Positions 24,966 to 34,632 of a DNA stretch of 38,732 nucleotides are shown in pieces. The translations under genes and the position numbers were made by a program. Source of the DNA: an uncultured Pseudomonadota bacterium (GTDB lineage: Bacteria; Pseudomonadota; Alphaproteobacteria; Rs-D84); contig CADBDF010000009.1 of assembly GCA_902793435.1 (NCBI GenBank), positions 1-38,732 of the forward strand. The letters are read 5' to 3'. The notes under the pieces are model-generated. The model did no database searches. It was not told the origin of the DNA and was given only the letters and a program-made list of their open reading frames with translations. Every line of letters starts with the position of its first letter. The first letter of the stretch is position 1.

Positions 24966-25808
24966 ATGACTGATGAAAAACAAGTCGAACAAAAAGAAAT
25001 GACTGTTGCTGAAATGTTTCGTAATGCCAGAACCCAGGGACGCAGAAAACGTGAAATCAGCACTATTGCAAAACAATTATGTATTGCCGAAGAATTTTTA
25101 GAGGCTTTGGAAAGTGGCGATTATAAAAAAATTCCTGAAATTGTTTATATTTTGGGATTTGCGCGCAACTATGCTATGGAATTGGGGTTGGACCCAGATG
25201 TTGTCGTGAATAAAATCAAAGAAGAGATGGGTATTGAACCAACAGCAGAGGAAACAATTACCAATGAAGATTTGGAAGAAATGAATCGTGTAAATGATTA
25301 CAAGGCCAAGGCCCAAGAATTATTGCGTAGTGCAATGAATTATGTGATGAAACATTGGTTGTGGTTCGCAATCGGTGGTGGTGTCTTGATTTTGGCAATG
25401 TTGGTTGTGATTATATTCGGGGGCACTGCAAATAATGTCGAAGAAAAACCTGTGGCACCTGTTGTTGAACAAACCGCGCCTGTGACCGCGGAACCTGTGT
25501 ATAATATTCCTGTTCGGGAACGTTTCGGTAAAGAAAATATGGCGCGTGCAAAGGTTATTATCCAGACAATAGAAGATGGTTATGTTGGTGTTGAAAATGC
25601 CAAAGGTGTGACTGTGTTTGGTCGCACAATGTTGGCAGGTGATGTGTTTTATGTCCCAAATACCAGTGGTTTAAAGGCTAAATTTGGTAATGCCGGGGCA
25701 GTAGATATTTGGGTCGATGGTGAATTGGCACCCAAGGTTGGCGCAAACAAAACATCAAAGAAAGATGTATCGTTAAATCCTGATTCTTTGATGAAAAAAG
25801 CAAAATAA
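24966..25808 (+). CDS. rodZ: RodZ-like cytoskeletal protein
   Basis: This 280-residue protein has an N-terminal helix-turn-helix domain (about 15-85, G-R-R-K-R-E-I-S-T-I-A-K-Q-L), one membrane segment (about 132-152), a Pro/Val-rich linker and a C-terminal beta domain. This is the RodZ layout, which ties MreB filaments to the membrane for rod shape. AAAGGGG ribosome-binding site. Confidence 0.85.
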   Translation: MTDEKQVEQKEMTVAEMFRNARTQGRRKREISTIAKQLCIAEEFLEALESGDYKKIPEIVYILGFARNYAMELGLDPDVVVNKIKEEMGIEPTAEETITNEDLEEMNRVNDYKAKAQELLRSAMNYVMKHWLWFAIGGGVLILAMLVVIIFGGTANNVEEKPVAPVVEQTAPVTAEPVYNIPVRERFGKENMARAKVIIQTIEDGYVGVENAKGVTVFGRTMLAGDVFYVPNTSGLKAKFGNAGAVDIWVDGELAPKVGANKTSKKDVSLNPDSLMKKAK

Positions 25809-25828
25809 AACACAAAAATAAATTGGTG

Positions 25829-25866
25829 GGCGCGATGAATTTTTTTCGTTGCGCCTATTGTTTTTT
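25829..25866 (+). terminator. Terminator after rodZ
   Basis: GGCGCGATGAA, T-rich loop, TTCGTTGCGCC, then a short spacer and TTTTTT. Confidence 0.75.
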
Positions 25867-25894
25867 CTAATATTTTGTTTATATTGTAATTACT

Positions 25895-28732
25895 ATGACT
25901 GGAACAATAAAAATTCGCGGTGCGCGCGAAAATAATCTTAAAAATGTGGATTTAGACATACCAAAGAATAAATTGATTGTTTTTACTGGGGTGTCTGGGT
26001 CTGGAAAATCGTCGTTGGCATTTAATACAATTTATGCCGAGGGTCAGCGTCGTTATGTCGAATCTTTGTCGGCCTATGCGCGTCAGTTTTTGGATATGCA
26101 AAAAAAGCCCGATGTTGATTTTATCGAAGGTTTGGCGCCGGCTATTTCTATTGAACAAAAAACTACATCGAAAAACCCACGTTCAACCGTTGGAACGGTG
26201 ACAGAAATTTATGATTATTTGCGTTTGTTGTGGGCGCGTATTGGGGTGCCACATTCGCCTGTGACGGGATTGCCAATTAAATCGCAAACTATTGCGGAAA
26301 TGGTTGATTGGACAATGAAAATACCAAGCGGGGTGCGGCTGTATGTGATGGCACCATTGGTTCGCGAACGCAAGGGTGAATATAAAAAAGAATTGGCTTT
26401 TTTGGTAAAACAAGGTTTTCAACGCGCAATAATTGATAATGAATTGGTCGATTTGGGGACTATTCCTGCATTGGATAAAAATAAAAAGCATAATATTTTT
26501 GTTATTATCGACAGATTGCAAATGATTGCTCCAGATGATGCAAGTGCAGATGAATTTAAATCGCGTTTGTATTCTTCGTTCGAGGCATCGTTGCGTTTGG
26601 TCCCTGGTGTTGTATTGGTGCGTCGTTTGGATACAAATGAAGATGTTTTATATTCACAAAATTACGCATGCCCGGTTAGTGGTTTTACGGTTCCAAAAAT
26701 TGAACCGAGGCTTTTTTCTTTTAATGCGCCAATGGGGGCGTGTCCAACATGTGGCGGTTTGGGTGTGCAATTAAATATATCACCTGATTTGGTGGTGCCT
26801 GACCCAACAAAGTCTATATTAGGTGGTGCGATTGCACCTTGGTCTCGTGGGGGAATGCTGACGCAATATGATCATTTGTTTGATGCATTGCATAAAAAAT
26901 ATAAAATTCCATTGGCAAAACCATGGCATACATTGTCCCAGGAACACAAAGATATTATTTTATATGGAACCGGTGATGAAGAAATAAAAATTAATTGGAA
27001 CGGATTTGTGTATTCAAAACCTTTTGAAGGTGTTGTGCCAAATCTGGAACGCAGATTGCGTGAATCTGAATCTGATGCGATGCGTGTGGAATTGGCAAAA
27101 TATCAATCTTCGGTACAATGTCCAATGTGTCATGGAAAACGGTTAAATATCCAGGCGCTGTGTATAAAAATCAATGGGTTCGATATTATTGATGCGTGCG
27201 ATTTGTCGGTCAGTGATGCTTTGCGCTGGTTCCAGGATTTACCAAATCATTTAAGCACACAAGAAAATGATATTGCAAAAATTGTATTGCGTGAAATTAC
27301 TGACAGATTGTATTTCTTGGAAAATGTTGGTTTGGGATATTTAACTTTGTCGCGTATGGCAGGCACTCTGTCTGGGGGAGAGGCACAACGTATTCGTTTG
27401 GCTTCGCAGATTGGTTCTGGGTTGTCTGGTGTTTTGTATGTGTTGGACGAACCGTCGATTGGTTTGCATCAAAGCGATAACGACAAATTGTTGGATACTT
27501 TGAAAATGTTGCGCGACAAAGATAATACCGTTATCGTTGTCGAACATGATGAAGATGCTATGCGGACGGCGGATTATTTGGTTGATATTGGTCGTGGTGC
27601 GGGAATAAATGGTGGAAATATTATCGCATGTGGCACACCACAACAGGTGATTAATAATCCTGATTCAATTACTGGACAATATTTATCGGGTGTGAGAAAA
27701 ATAGAGGTTCCGTCTGTTCGCAGGGCTGGAAATGGACAATCTATTTTGATAAAGGGCGCACGTGAAAATAATTTGAAAAATATTGATGTTGAAATTCCAT
27801 TGGGGAAATTTGTTGCTTTGACAGGTGTGTCTGGATCTGGAAAATCAACATTGTTGTTGGATACTTTGTATCCTGCGTTGATGCGTTCGCTTTATAATTC
27901 AAAAATGGAAATTGGTGCGCATGATATTATTCGTGGTATGGAAAATGTTGATAAGGTTGTCGATATTGACCAATCGCCCATAGGACGCAGTCCGCGCAGT
28001 AATCCGGCAACATATGTTGGTGTGTTTTCGGATATTCGCGATTTTTTTGCTGAATTACCCGAGGCCAAAGCCCGCGGTTATACCTCTGGTCGTTTTTCAT
28101 TTAATGTAAAGGGTGGTCGTTGCGAGGCATGTCAGGGTGATGGTCAAATTAAAATAGAAATGAATTTCTTGGCTGACGTTTATGTTGAATGCGAAAAGTG
28201 CCACGGAACGCGGTATAATGATGAAACCTTGGCTGTGAAATATAAAGATAAATCGATTGCCGATGTTTTAAATATGACTGTGGAAGAGGCGTATAGATTC
28301 TTTATAAACGTTCCAAAAATTGCGCGCAAGTTGGAATTGTTAAAACGTGTTGGATTGGAATATATAAAATTAGGTCAAAGTTCGTTGGATTTATCTGGGG
28401 GCGAGGCGCAACGTATAAAATTATCCAAAGAATTAAGTGCGCGCAGTACAGGACAAACAATTTATATTTTAGATGAACCAACAACGGGGTTGCATTTCGA
28501 AGATATAAAAATGCTGTTAAATGTGCTGCAAGAATTGGTCGATGCGGGAAATACGGTTGTTGTTATTGAACATAATTTGGACGTTATAAAATCTGTGGAT
28601 TGGATAATTGATTTGGGACCAAATGGTGGCGATAATGGCGGACGCGTTGTGGCAACAGGAACCCCGGAACAGGTTGCCGCTGTGCCGGAATCTTTGACGG
28701 GAAAATATTTAAAAAAGTATCTGGACAAATAG
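25895..28732 (+). CDS. uvrA: Excinuclease ABC subunit A
   Basis: This 945-residue protein recognises DNA damage with UvrB in nucleotide excision repair. It has two ABC ATPase halves: Walker A G-V-S-G-S-G-K-S at 32-39 and again at 644-651, with signature L-S-G-G-E-A-Q-R-I in both halves. Zinc fingers are visible (C-P-V-S-G, C-P-T-C-G-G, C-P-M-C-H-G-K and C-E-A-C-Q-G-D-G...C-E-K-C-H-G-T). Length is normal. Confidence 0.97.
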   Translation: MTGTIKIRGARENNLKNVDLDIPKNKLIVFTGVSGSGKSSLAFNTIYAEGQRRYVESLSAYARQFLDMQKKPDVDFIEGLAPAISIEQKTTSKNPRSTVGTVTEIYDYLRLLWARIGVPHSPVTGLPIKSQTIAEMVDWTMKIPSGVRLYVMAPLVRERKGEYKKELAFLVKQGFQRAIIDNELVDLGTIPALDKNKKHNIFVIIDRLQMIAPDDASADEFKSRLYSSFEASLRLVPGVVLVRRLDTNEDVLYSQNYACPVSGFTVPKIEPRLFSFNAPMGACPTCGGLGVQLNISPDLVVPDPTKSILGGAIAPWSRGGMLTQYDHLFDALHKKYKIPLAKPWHTLSQEHKDIILYGTGDEEIKINWNGFVYSKPFEGVVPNLERRLRESESDAMRVELAKYQSSVQCPMCHGKRLNIQALCIKINGFDIIDACDLSVSDALRWFQDLPNHLSTQENDIAKIVLREITDRLYFLENVGLGYLTLSRMAGTLSGGEAQRIRLASQIGSGLSGVLYVLDEPSIGLHQSDNDKLLDTLKMLRDKDNTVIVVEHDEDAMRTADYLVDIGRGAGINGGNIIACGTPQQVINNPDSITGQYLSGVRKIEVPSVRRAGNGQSILIKGARENNLKNIDVEIPLGKFVALTGVSGSGKSTLLLDTLYPALMRSLYNSKMEIGAHDIIRGMENVDKVVDIDQSPIGRSPRSNPATYVGVFSDIRDFFAELPEAKARGYTSGRFSFNVKGGRCEACQGDGQIKIEMNFLADVYVECEKCHGTRYNDETLAVKYKDKSIADVLNMTVEEAYRFFINVPKIARKLELLKRVGLEYIKLGQSSLDLSGGEAQRIKLSKELSARSTGQTIYILDEPTTGLHFEDIKMLLNVLQELVDAGNTVVVIEHNLDVIKSVDWIIDLGPNGGDNGGRVVATGTPEQVAAVPESLTGKYLKKYLDK

Positions 28733-28773
28733 ATAAGTTTTGTTAAAATTTTATCAAGAAAAAGGAGTATGAA

Positions 28774-29286
28774 ATGTTTGGATTTGGTAAAAAGAAAAAA
28801 ACAGATGAAACATCAAATGATGTTAATGATGTTAAAATGCCTGCGGGTATGAAAGAAACCGCCGAACGCATGATGTCTGGTCAATTTGATATGAACGACA
28901 TGTTGGCACAATTAAAGCAAATTAAAAAAATGAGTAATTTTAGCGGATTGTTGAAAATCGTTCCGGGTATGTCGGGTGCGGTTAATGCAATGAAGGAAAA
29001 AATCAAAGACGGCAGTGTTGATGCACAAATTAAAATTTTGGAATCTATGACGGCGGAAGAACGTGCAGATCCAGAAAAAATATTCGCAAATGCCAAAACA
29101 CGTATTGCAGAAAGTGCAGGGTGTTCTGTGCGTGATGTTGAACATATTATCAAGCAATATTTGAATATGAAACGTCAAATGGCGATGATTCAACGGATGG
29201 GGGGGATGGAGGCCGTTATGCAGCGCATGCAACAAAATGGTGGTATGCCAGGCGGCGTGCCAGGAACCCCAGGGGGAAATAAATAA
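28774..29286 (+). CDS. Free-standing SRP54/Ffh M-domain-like protein
   Basis: This 170-residue protein matches only the methionine-rich M domain of Ffh: F-D-M-N-D-M-L-A-Q-L-K-Q-I-K-K-M (38-53), V-P-G-M (63-66), I-L-E-S-M-T-A-E-E-R (88-97), I-I-K-Q-Y-L-N-M-K-R-Q-M (125-136), then a Gly/Met/Pro tail. There is no NG GTPase domain; upstream is uvrA with its own stop, and AAAGGAG sits just before this ATG. The normal 4.5S RNA contact S-R-x-x-R-I-A-x-G-S-G is reduced to N-A-K-T-R-I-A-E-S-A-G (106-116). It may be a signal-sequence-binding paralogue or part of a split Ffh. Confidence 0.7.
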   Translation: MFGFGKKKKTDETSNDVNDVKMPAGMKETAERMMSGQFDMNDMLAQLKQIKKMSNFSGLLKIVPGMSGAVNAMKEKIKDGSVDAQIKILESMTAEERADPEKIFANAKTRIAESAGCSVRDVEHIIKQYLNMKRQMAMIQRMGGMEAVMQRMQQNGGMPGGVPGTPGGNK

Positions 29287-29897
29287 TGATAAAAAATAAA
29301 ATGTTAAAACCTGTTGATGTTGGTGAGGTTTGCCCTTTGCCAAAAGGTAAATCAGAGAAATTGATTGGCTTTGTGTTGCCTGTCACATACGATGGTGTTG
29401 CGAATTGTAATAAAAATCGTTTGTTGAAAATGGGTGTGTTGGCTGCGGGATATGGTTCAACATGGCAGAGCGTTTGTGTCGAAAATAACAAGACGGTTGT
29501 AAATTATTTGTTTCGTGAAGGTATATTGTTTCCAGAACCATTTGCACGTGCAAAAAAATTTCGTAATGATGTTTTGGAAATAATTAATGGTTTTAATCCT
29601 GTGCGGGTTTCTGATATTGAAACACAATATGCGTTGGATTTGTTTGATGATTTCTATGTTGCTGGACATGCTGTGACGATTGGTTATCCAGGTGCGTTAT
29701 TAAAAAATCCGTATTTTAAAATTTTTTTACCACAGCCAGGGACTAAAATTAATGGCATATTGTATCATGATGGATTGGCAAGGGTCAGTTATTTATTCCC
29801 AAATGACAAGCATACAAATACTGCGATTTCTTGGCAATGCGCAGAAAAATTTCGCAAAAATATGTTGGCACGTATGAAAAATGAAAATACTAAATAA
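29286..29897 (+). CDS. Uncharacterised protein in the M-domain/rlmE operon
   Basis: This is a 203-residue soluble protein. It starts one base into the previous stop (TAATG) and its 3' end overlaps rlmE by 17 bases, so it is translationally tied to both neighbours. There is no signal peptide or membrane segment. It has mixed alpha/beta character with G-F-V-L-P-V-T-Y-D-G-V-A near the start and I-S-W-Q-C-A-E-K-F-R near the end. I do not recognise a family. An ATG at 29301 is an alternative start. Confidence 0.75.
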   Translation: MIKNKMLKPVDVGEVCPLPKGKSEKLIGFVLPVTYDGVANCNKNRLLKMGVLAAGYGSTWQSVCVENNKTVVNYLFREGILFPEPFARAKKFRNDVLEIINGFNPVRVSDIETQYALDLFDDFYVAGHAVTIGYPGALLKNPYFKIFLPQPGTKINGILYHDGLARVSYLFPNDKHTNTAISWQCAEKFRKNMLARMKNENTK

Positions 29898-30534
29898 AAA
29901 AATCGCATCACATAAATCTTCGGCAGCGTGGATTCAACGCCAGGCGGCTGACCCGTATGTCGAACGCGCACACAAAGAAGGATACAGAGCGCGGGCGGCA
30001 TATAAACTGATTGAAATGGATGAAAGATTTCATTTTTTGAAAAATAATCAAGTTGTGGTTGATTTGGGTGCGGCGCCGGGGTCTTGGTCACAATATATTG
30101 CGCGGACATATCCAAAATCAAAAATCTTTGCTATGGATTTGTTGGAAATTACACCAATAAACAATGTCGAGTTTTACCAGGGTGATTTTACAACGGATTC
30201 TGCTCTTGATTGGTTGGTTAATAAATTAAATTTGGAAAATGCGGATTCTGGGACCGCAGATGTTGTGTTGTCTGATATGGCGCCAAATACTGTTGGACAC
30301 AAAAAGACCGACCATTTGCGTCAAATGGTTTTGTTGGAATATGCTTTTGATTTCGCTGTGCGTGCTTTAAAACCGGGTGGCACATTTGTTGCAAAATCTT
30401 TTACCGGTGGCACAACAAATGATTTGTTAAAACAAATCAAAGAAAAATTTGAAACAGTGCATCATATAAAACCGCCTGCATCACGCAAAGACAGTGTGGA
30501 AATGTTTATTGTTGCAATGGGTTTTCGGGGTTAA
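29881..30534 (+). CDS. rlmE: 23S rRNA (uridine 2'-O)-methyltransferase RlmE (FtsJ/RrmJ)
   Basis: This 217-residue SAM enzyme methylates U2552 in the peptidyl-transferase A loop. Y-R-A-R-A-A-Y-K-L carries the catalytic Lys42, D-L-G-A-A-P-G-S-W-S-Q (61-71) binds SAM, L-S-D-M-A-P holds the Asp, and A-K-S-F-T-G the second Lys of the K-D-K-E tetrad. R-K-D-S-V-E-M supplies the Glu. Confidence 0.95.
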   Translation: MKILNKKIASHKSSAAWIQRQAADPYVERAHKEGYRARAAYKLIEMDERFHFLKNNQVVVDLGAAPGSWSQYIARTYPKSKIFAMDLLEITPINNVEFYQGDFTTDSALDWLVNKLNLENADSGTADVVLSDMAPNTVGHKKTDHLRQMVLLEYAFDFAVRALKPGGTFVAKSFTGGTTNDLLKQIKEKFETVHHIKPPASRKDSVEMFIVAMGFRG

Positions 30535-30540
30535 TTTAAT

Positions 30541-31287
30541 ATGTTCAAATATAAATCTGTTGTATTGAAATTTGGTGGTTCGGTTATACCAGATGTTGAT
30601 GCGTTTGGTCGTGTTGCAGATACTATAAAAAATGTCCAAAAACATTATGATGTTCGTGCGGTTGTTGTGTCTGCAATGGGTAAAACCACGAATAATCTGG
30701 ATATGACGGCGCACCAGGTTGCATCAAGTCTAAATAAACGCGAAATGGACGCTTTGTTGGCGACGGGTGAAATGCAATCTGCGGCGTTGTTGTCGATGCG
30801 GTTAAATGCGATTGGTATTCCTGCGCGCAGTTATAATGCCTGGCAGTGTGGAATCCAAACAGATGATAATTTTGGTAATGCAAAAATTAATCATTTGGAT
30901 TTGCATAATATCAATACTTTTTATGGACTGCCAATTGTGACCGGGTTCCAAGGTGTGACACAGCAAGGTGATATCACCACATTAGGACGCGAAGGCTCTG
31001 ATATTTCGGCGGTGGCAATCGCGGCAGCATTGCAAACTGATTTTTGTTGGTTTTTTAAAAATGGTGGTGGAATCAGTGAAAAATATTTAAACAAAGACAA
31101 AATACTTCAACAAATATCTTATACGAAAATGCAACAGTTAATGCGTGATGGTCGCCCGGGACACGTTTTGCATAATCGCAGTGTTGATATGGCACAAAAA
31201 TATAATGTTCCGTTGTATGTGTCGGGTATAAATGATTTTGATAATGGAACATGGATTTTGTCGCGTGTGCATGCAAAATTGCATTAG
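30541..31287 (+). CDS. Aspartokinase-like protein, catalytic domain only
   Basis: This 248-residue amino-acid kinase has K-F-G-G-S-V (10-15), V-V-S-A-M-G-K, L-A-T-G-E-M-Q-S-A-A-L-L and T-T-L-G-R-E-G-S-D-I-S-A-V, all aspartokinase-like. It would phosphorylate aspartate at the entry to the lysine/diaminopimelate, threonine and methionine pathways. The usual C-terminal ACT domains are absent, so feedback control would differ. The normal D-V-D-G-V-x-T-A-D-P segment is replaced by N-G-G-G-I-S-E-K-Y-L-N, so substrate use may differ. The start follows rlmE by six bases. Confidence 0.85.
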   Translation: MFKYKSVVLKFGGSVIPDVDAFGRVADTIKNVQKHYDVRAVVVSAMGKTTNNLDMTAHQVASSLNKREMDALLATGEMQSAALLSMRLNAIGIPARSYNAWQCGIQTDDNFGNAKINHLDLHNINTFYGLPIVTGFQGVTQQGDITTLGREGSDISAVAIAAALQTDFCWFFKNGGGISEKYLNKDKILQQISYTKMQQLMRDGRPGHVLHNRSVDMAQKYNVPLYVSGINDFDNGTWILSRVHAKLH

Positions 31288-31332
31288 TTTTTTTATAAAA
31301 AATGATGTCTGTTTGTGATATAATTATTACAA

Positions 31333-33102
31333 ATGCCACGCGATGATTCAAAATCTTTGAAAGATAAAAAAACAGAAAAACCGTCTGTCAAACGACGGGT
31401 GTTTGTGTTTTTTTTTAATTTATTTTTAATCGGTATTATTTTTATGTCTGGTTATGTTGGCGTTGTTTATATGCGTATGCCATCTTTGGATTCTATATTG
31501 CATGAAACGCGGTTGCCGACAATTATTTTTTTGGACGATAATGGTGCCGAGATTCGCAGTTCCAATCGTATTATGGGAACGCCTGTATCAACCGAGACTT
31601 TGCCACCTCATGTATGGCAGGCGATTATTGCAATCGAAGATAAAAGATTTTTTGAACATGGGCCAATCGATTTTCGGGCGACATTGCGTGCAGTGTTTTT
31701 AAATTTGTTTTCTGGGCGATTTGCCGCCGGCGGTTCAACAATTACACAACAAACGGCAAAAAATATTTTCTTGTCGCGTGATAAAAAAATATCACGCAAA
31801 GTCCAAGAATTGATTTTGGCACAATGGTTGGAAAATCGTTTTTCTAAAAATCAAATATTAGATTTATATATGAATCGTGTGTCTTTGGTTGGAGGAATGC
31901 GTGGAATTGATGCTGTGGCGCGTGCCATGTTTGGGGTGCCTGCAACAAAATTGACCGTTGCACAGTCTGCACAAATTGCGGCAATGTTAAAGGCGCCGAC
32001 ATATTACAGCCCATTAAAAAATCCAGAAAAAAATATTGCGCGTGCGAAAATAATTTTGGCTGAAATGGTGCGACAAAATTATATTTCATTGGATGTGGCG
32101 CGTCGTGCGGCGGCGGAATTAAAACAGGCCCCCGGTGTGCGCGATACAAATATTTATCGTTATTGGACAGATTATGTGACCGATGAATTAGAATCTGTTG
32201 TTGGTAATTTGAATAGTGATGTTTATGTGCATACCACATTAAACAGGAAATTGCAGGAACGTATTGCCGCAACATTGTCGGGGCATACTGGTGAATATCA
32301 AGGTGCGGTTTTGGCAATGTCGCGTGATGGTGCGGTGCGTGCAATGTCGGGTGGTGCGGATTATCAAACCAGTCAATTTAACAGAACTTTGGCGGCGCGT
32401 CAGCCAGGCAGTGCGTTTAAACCTGTGGTTTATTTAATGGCGTTGGAAAATGGTTTAACACCGGAATCTTATGTAAATGATTCACAGTTTTCTGTGGGGG
32501 ATTATAACCCTAAAAATTATAATGAACATTATTATGGAGATATTCCTTTATCCACCGCTTTTGCAAAAAGTGTAAATTCTGTGCCGGTAAAATTGACCAA
32601 GATTTATGGTATTGATTCTGTATTGGATATGGCAGGACGTTTGGGGGTTGGAACAAAGTTAAAACGTGAATATTCAACGGTTTTGGGTGGCAGTGAAATG
32701 ACACTGTTGGATTTAACAAATATGTATGCTGTGATTTGGAACGATGGTTTTTCTGTGCATCCATACTCTATTACAAAAATCACAAAGCCAGATGGAACGA
32801 TTTTGTATGAACGCAACCCATCGGAACCAATACAAATATTGCAACCAAATACTGTGTCGTCTATGCAAGAATTATTGGCAGATGTTGTGAATCCCGGTGG
32901 AACAGGGCACAGGGCTGCGGCTCCTGGGGTGTTGGGTGGTAAAACCGGCACCAGTAATGATAACAGAGATGCTTGGTTTATTGGTGCAACCAAAAATTAT
33001 GTTATTGGTGTGTGGGTTGGTAATGATGATTTTTCGCCTATGTCGTCCAAGATTACGGGTGGAACTGTGCCGGCAGAAATATTTCACGATATAGTAAAAT
33101 AA
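31333..33102 (+). CDS. Class A penicillin-binding protein (PBP1A-like)
   Basis: This 589-residue bifunctional murein synthase has a membrane anchor at about 23-47. The GT51 glycosyltransferase domain has Glu102 in I-E-D-K-R-F-F-E-H-G and G-G-S-T-I-T-Q-Q-T-A-K. The transpeptidase domain has S360-x-x-K363, S-V-N at 413-415 and K-T-G-T-S at 537-541. All catalytic residues are present. It is shorter than usual PBP1A (about 700-850 residues), lacking the inserted OB-type and C-terminal extensions. Confidence 0.94.
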   Translation: MPRDDSKSLKDKKTEKPSVKRRVFVFFFNLFLIGIIFMSGYVGVVYMRMPSLDSILHETRLPTIIFLDDNGAEIRSSNRIMGTPVSTETLPPHVWQAIIAIEDKRFFEHGPIDFRATLRAVFLNLFSGRFAAGGSTITQQTAKNIFLSRDKKISRKVQELILAQWLENRFSKNQILDLYMNRVSLVGGMRGIDAVARAMFGVPATKLTVAQSAQIAAMLKAPTYYSPLKNPEKNIARAKIILAEMVRQNYISLDVARRAAAELKQAPGVRDTNIYRYWTDYVTDELESVVGNLNSDVYVHTTLNRKLQERIAATLSGHTGEYQGAVLAMSRDGAVRAMSGGADYQTSQFNRTLAARQPGSAFKPVVYLMALENGLTPESYVNDSQFSVGDYNPKNYNEHYYGDIPLSTAFAKSVNSVPVKLTKIYGIDSVLDMAGRLGVGTKLKREYSTVLGGSEMTLLDLTNMYAVIWNDGFSVHPYSITKITKPDGTILYERNPSEPIQILQPNTVSSMQELLADVVNPGGTGHRAAAPGVLGGKTGTSNDNRDAWFIGATKNYVIGVWVGNDDFSPMSSKITGGTVPAEIFHDIVK

Positions 33103-33200
33103 GTTATAACGGCACATCTGCTTGTCATTTGTTCGTTTATGTAGCATTTGTACACTGCACTCGCAAATAACGTCGCATCTGCACCGTTATAACTTATTTT
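33096..33200. repeat. 17-bp inverted repeat enclosing ~70 bp
   Basis: AAAATAAGTTATAACGG (33096-33112), overlapping the PBP stop, is perfectly complementary to CCGTTATAACTTATTTT (33184-33200). A third partial copy (CCGTTATAACC) lies at 33240-33250, and a CATCTGCTTGT word recurs at 33114 and 33219. It may be a transcription end, an RNA with a long closing stem, or a small mobile palindrome. Confidence 0.6.
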
Positions 33201-33334
33201 ATAGCAATTGCAACGGCATATCTGCTTGTTGTTTCTTCGCCGTTATAACCAAAACTGATATATGTAGAAAAATCTATTTTTTTATTGGGCGATTTATGAT
33301 ATAATCTGTTTGAAAAATTTTTAAGTGAGTAGAG

Positions 33335-34306
33335 ATGAAAAAATCCGTTTTATGTTTATCGGCTTTGATTGCATGTGTTGCTACATCGGCAAATGCAAAT
33401 TGGCAGTATCAAAATAAGTATAAACGCGATACTTGGGATGGTGACGATGGTATGCGTTTTGTTTTGTCTGCACGTGGTGGTGCCATGTTGGGCAAGGCGA
33501 ATATCAAAAATGATATTGGCGGATTAACAGGGCAATATGTCAGGGATATAACAACCGGCGAAATTTATACTATGGCATGGTACGAGGCTAATTTCCCCAG
33601 TGGCAGTACTAATTTTGCGGATGCTGGGTATGGTCGTTTGGGTGATTTACCGGCTGCCAATGATTATAAAGAGGTTTCTTTTATTGTTGGGGTCAGTGCC
33701 GGATTCACTATGCCTGATGTGCCACAATGGCGTGTGGAGTTTGGATTTGATCATATATCTGAAACAGATTATAATGCGAATCCTTTGTTTGAAGGTAATT
33801 TAGGATTGTCTTCGGGGTATTCTGTACAGGCGCAAAGTGGTGGTGTGCAATCAACATTGGCTACGGATATTTACAGTATTATGGCATTTTATGATTTCTT
33901 TGATGGGTTGAAAAAGCCTTTGCGTGAAATGATACCTTATGTTGGTGTTGGTGCGGGTTATGCGGATACGACCACTGTACTGCAATTAACCGATTCATAC
34001 GGTGATTTGTCCAGTTTATATGATTTGCAAAATTTTGGTATTGTTGATGATTCTGGGGTTATTCAGTTTCACAAGGCGGAAAATCATACATCTAATTTGG
34101 TGCCTGTTGTGGCGGCTGGCTTTTCGTATGGTGTAAATGACCGCATGTTTTTAGATGTGGGTTTGCGCGCAATGTATATAAACCAAATAAAATGGAAATT
34201 AACAAATGGCGAAACTACGGCTGATACGGAAAAACAACGCGATTGGTTTAGTGCGGAAAAAATGATGTATGTTGGCGCCCAGGTTGGTTTGCGCGTAGAA
34301 TTTTAA
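33335..34306 (+). CDS. Outer-membrane beta-barrel surface protein
   Basis: This 323-residue protein has a signal peptide (about 1-21, ending A-N-A) and alternating beta-strand sequence with aromatic ends, finishing in R-V-E-F with the terminal Phe typical of BAM substrates. The layout resembles Rickettsiales-type surface antigens (P44/Msp2/OMP-1 like barrels), by appearance only. GAGTAGAG ribosome-binding site. tRNA-Gly follows on the same strand. Confidence 0.8.
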   Translation: MKKSVLCLSALIACVATSANANWQYQNKYKRDTWDGDDGMRFVLSARGGAMLGKANIKNDIGGLTGQYVRDITTGEIYTMAWYEANFPSGSTNFADAGYGRLGDLPAANDYKEVSFIVGVSAGFTMPDVPQWRVEFGFDHISETDYNANPLFEGNLGLSSGYSVQAQSGGVQSTLATDIYSIMAFYDFFDGLKKPLREMIPYVGVGAGYADTTTVLQLTDSYGDLSSLYDLQNFGIVDDSGVIQFHKAENHTSNLVPVVAAGFSYGVNDRMFLDVGLRAMYINQIKWKLTNGETTADTEKQRDWFSAEKMMYVGAQVGLRVEF

Positions 34307-34355
34307 AAAAATACTTGCAATTATAAAAAAACTATGTCAATATAGTGACACATTT

Positions 34356-34432
34356 GCGAGCGTAGCTCAGTTGGCTAGAGCGCAACCTTGCCAAGGTTGA
34401 GGTCGAGGGTTCGAGCCCCTTTGCTCGCACCA
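34356..34432 (+). tRNA. tRNA-Gly (anticodon GCC)
   Basis: This 77-base gene has acceptor GCGAGCG pairing with TGCTCGC, anticodon stem CAACC/GGTTG with loop TTGCCAA (anticodon GCC), T-arm with GGTTCGAGCCC, and an encoded ACCA end. TTGCAA at 34315-34320 may be its -35 box, but no well-spaced -10 was found. Confidence 0.97.
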
Positions 34433-34437
34433 AAGTT

Positions 34438-34462
34438 TTAACACCCGAAAGGGTGTTTTTTT
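34438..34462 (+). terminator. Terminator after tRNA-Gly (first copy)
   Basis: ACACCC, GAAA tetraloop, GGGTGT and a T-run. The same hairpin recurs at 34546-34569 and 34993-35016. Confidence 0.85.
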
Positions 34463-34545
34463 ATTGGCAAAGGGGCGAGAACCCGCAGGGTTGCGAGGCG
34501 AGACGGCGACAGCCGGCGAAGTACTTTGCTCGCACCAAAGTTTTA

Positions 34546-34569
34546 ACACCCGAAAGGGTGTTTTTTTTA
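34546..34569 (+). terminator. Duplicate of the tRNA-Gly terminator
   Basis: Identical ACACCC-GAAA-GGGTGT hairpin in the second tandem unit, with a longer T-run. Confidence 0.8.
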
Positions 34570-34632
34570 TTGGCAAAGGGGCGAGAACCTGCAGGGTTGC
34601 GAGGCGAGGTAACACAAGGACAAAGAGTTTAA

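Larger units (their letters stand above)
34419..34608 (+). repeat. Tandem repeat carrying the tRNA-Gly 3' end and its terminator
   Basis: Copy 1 (34419-34502) and copy 2 (34524-34608) are nearly identical over 84-85 bases. Each begins with the last 14 bases of tRNA-Gly (CTTTGCTCGCACCA), continues through the ACACCC-GAAA-GGGTGT terminator, and ends with GCAAAGGGGCGAGAACC, an inverted near-copy of the tRNA T-arm side, plus GGGTTGCGAGGCGAG. The pattern suggests duplication at a tRNA 3' end, as integrating elements cause, or slippage. Confidence 0.85.
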
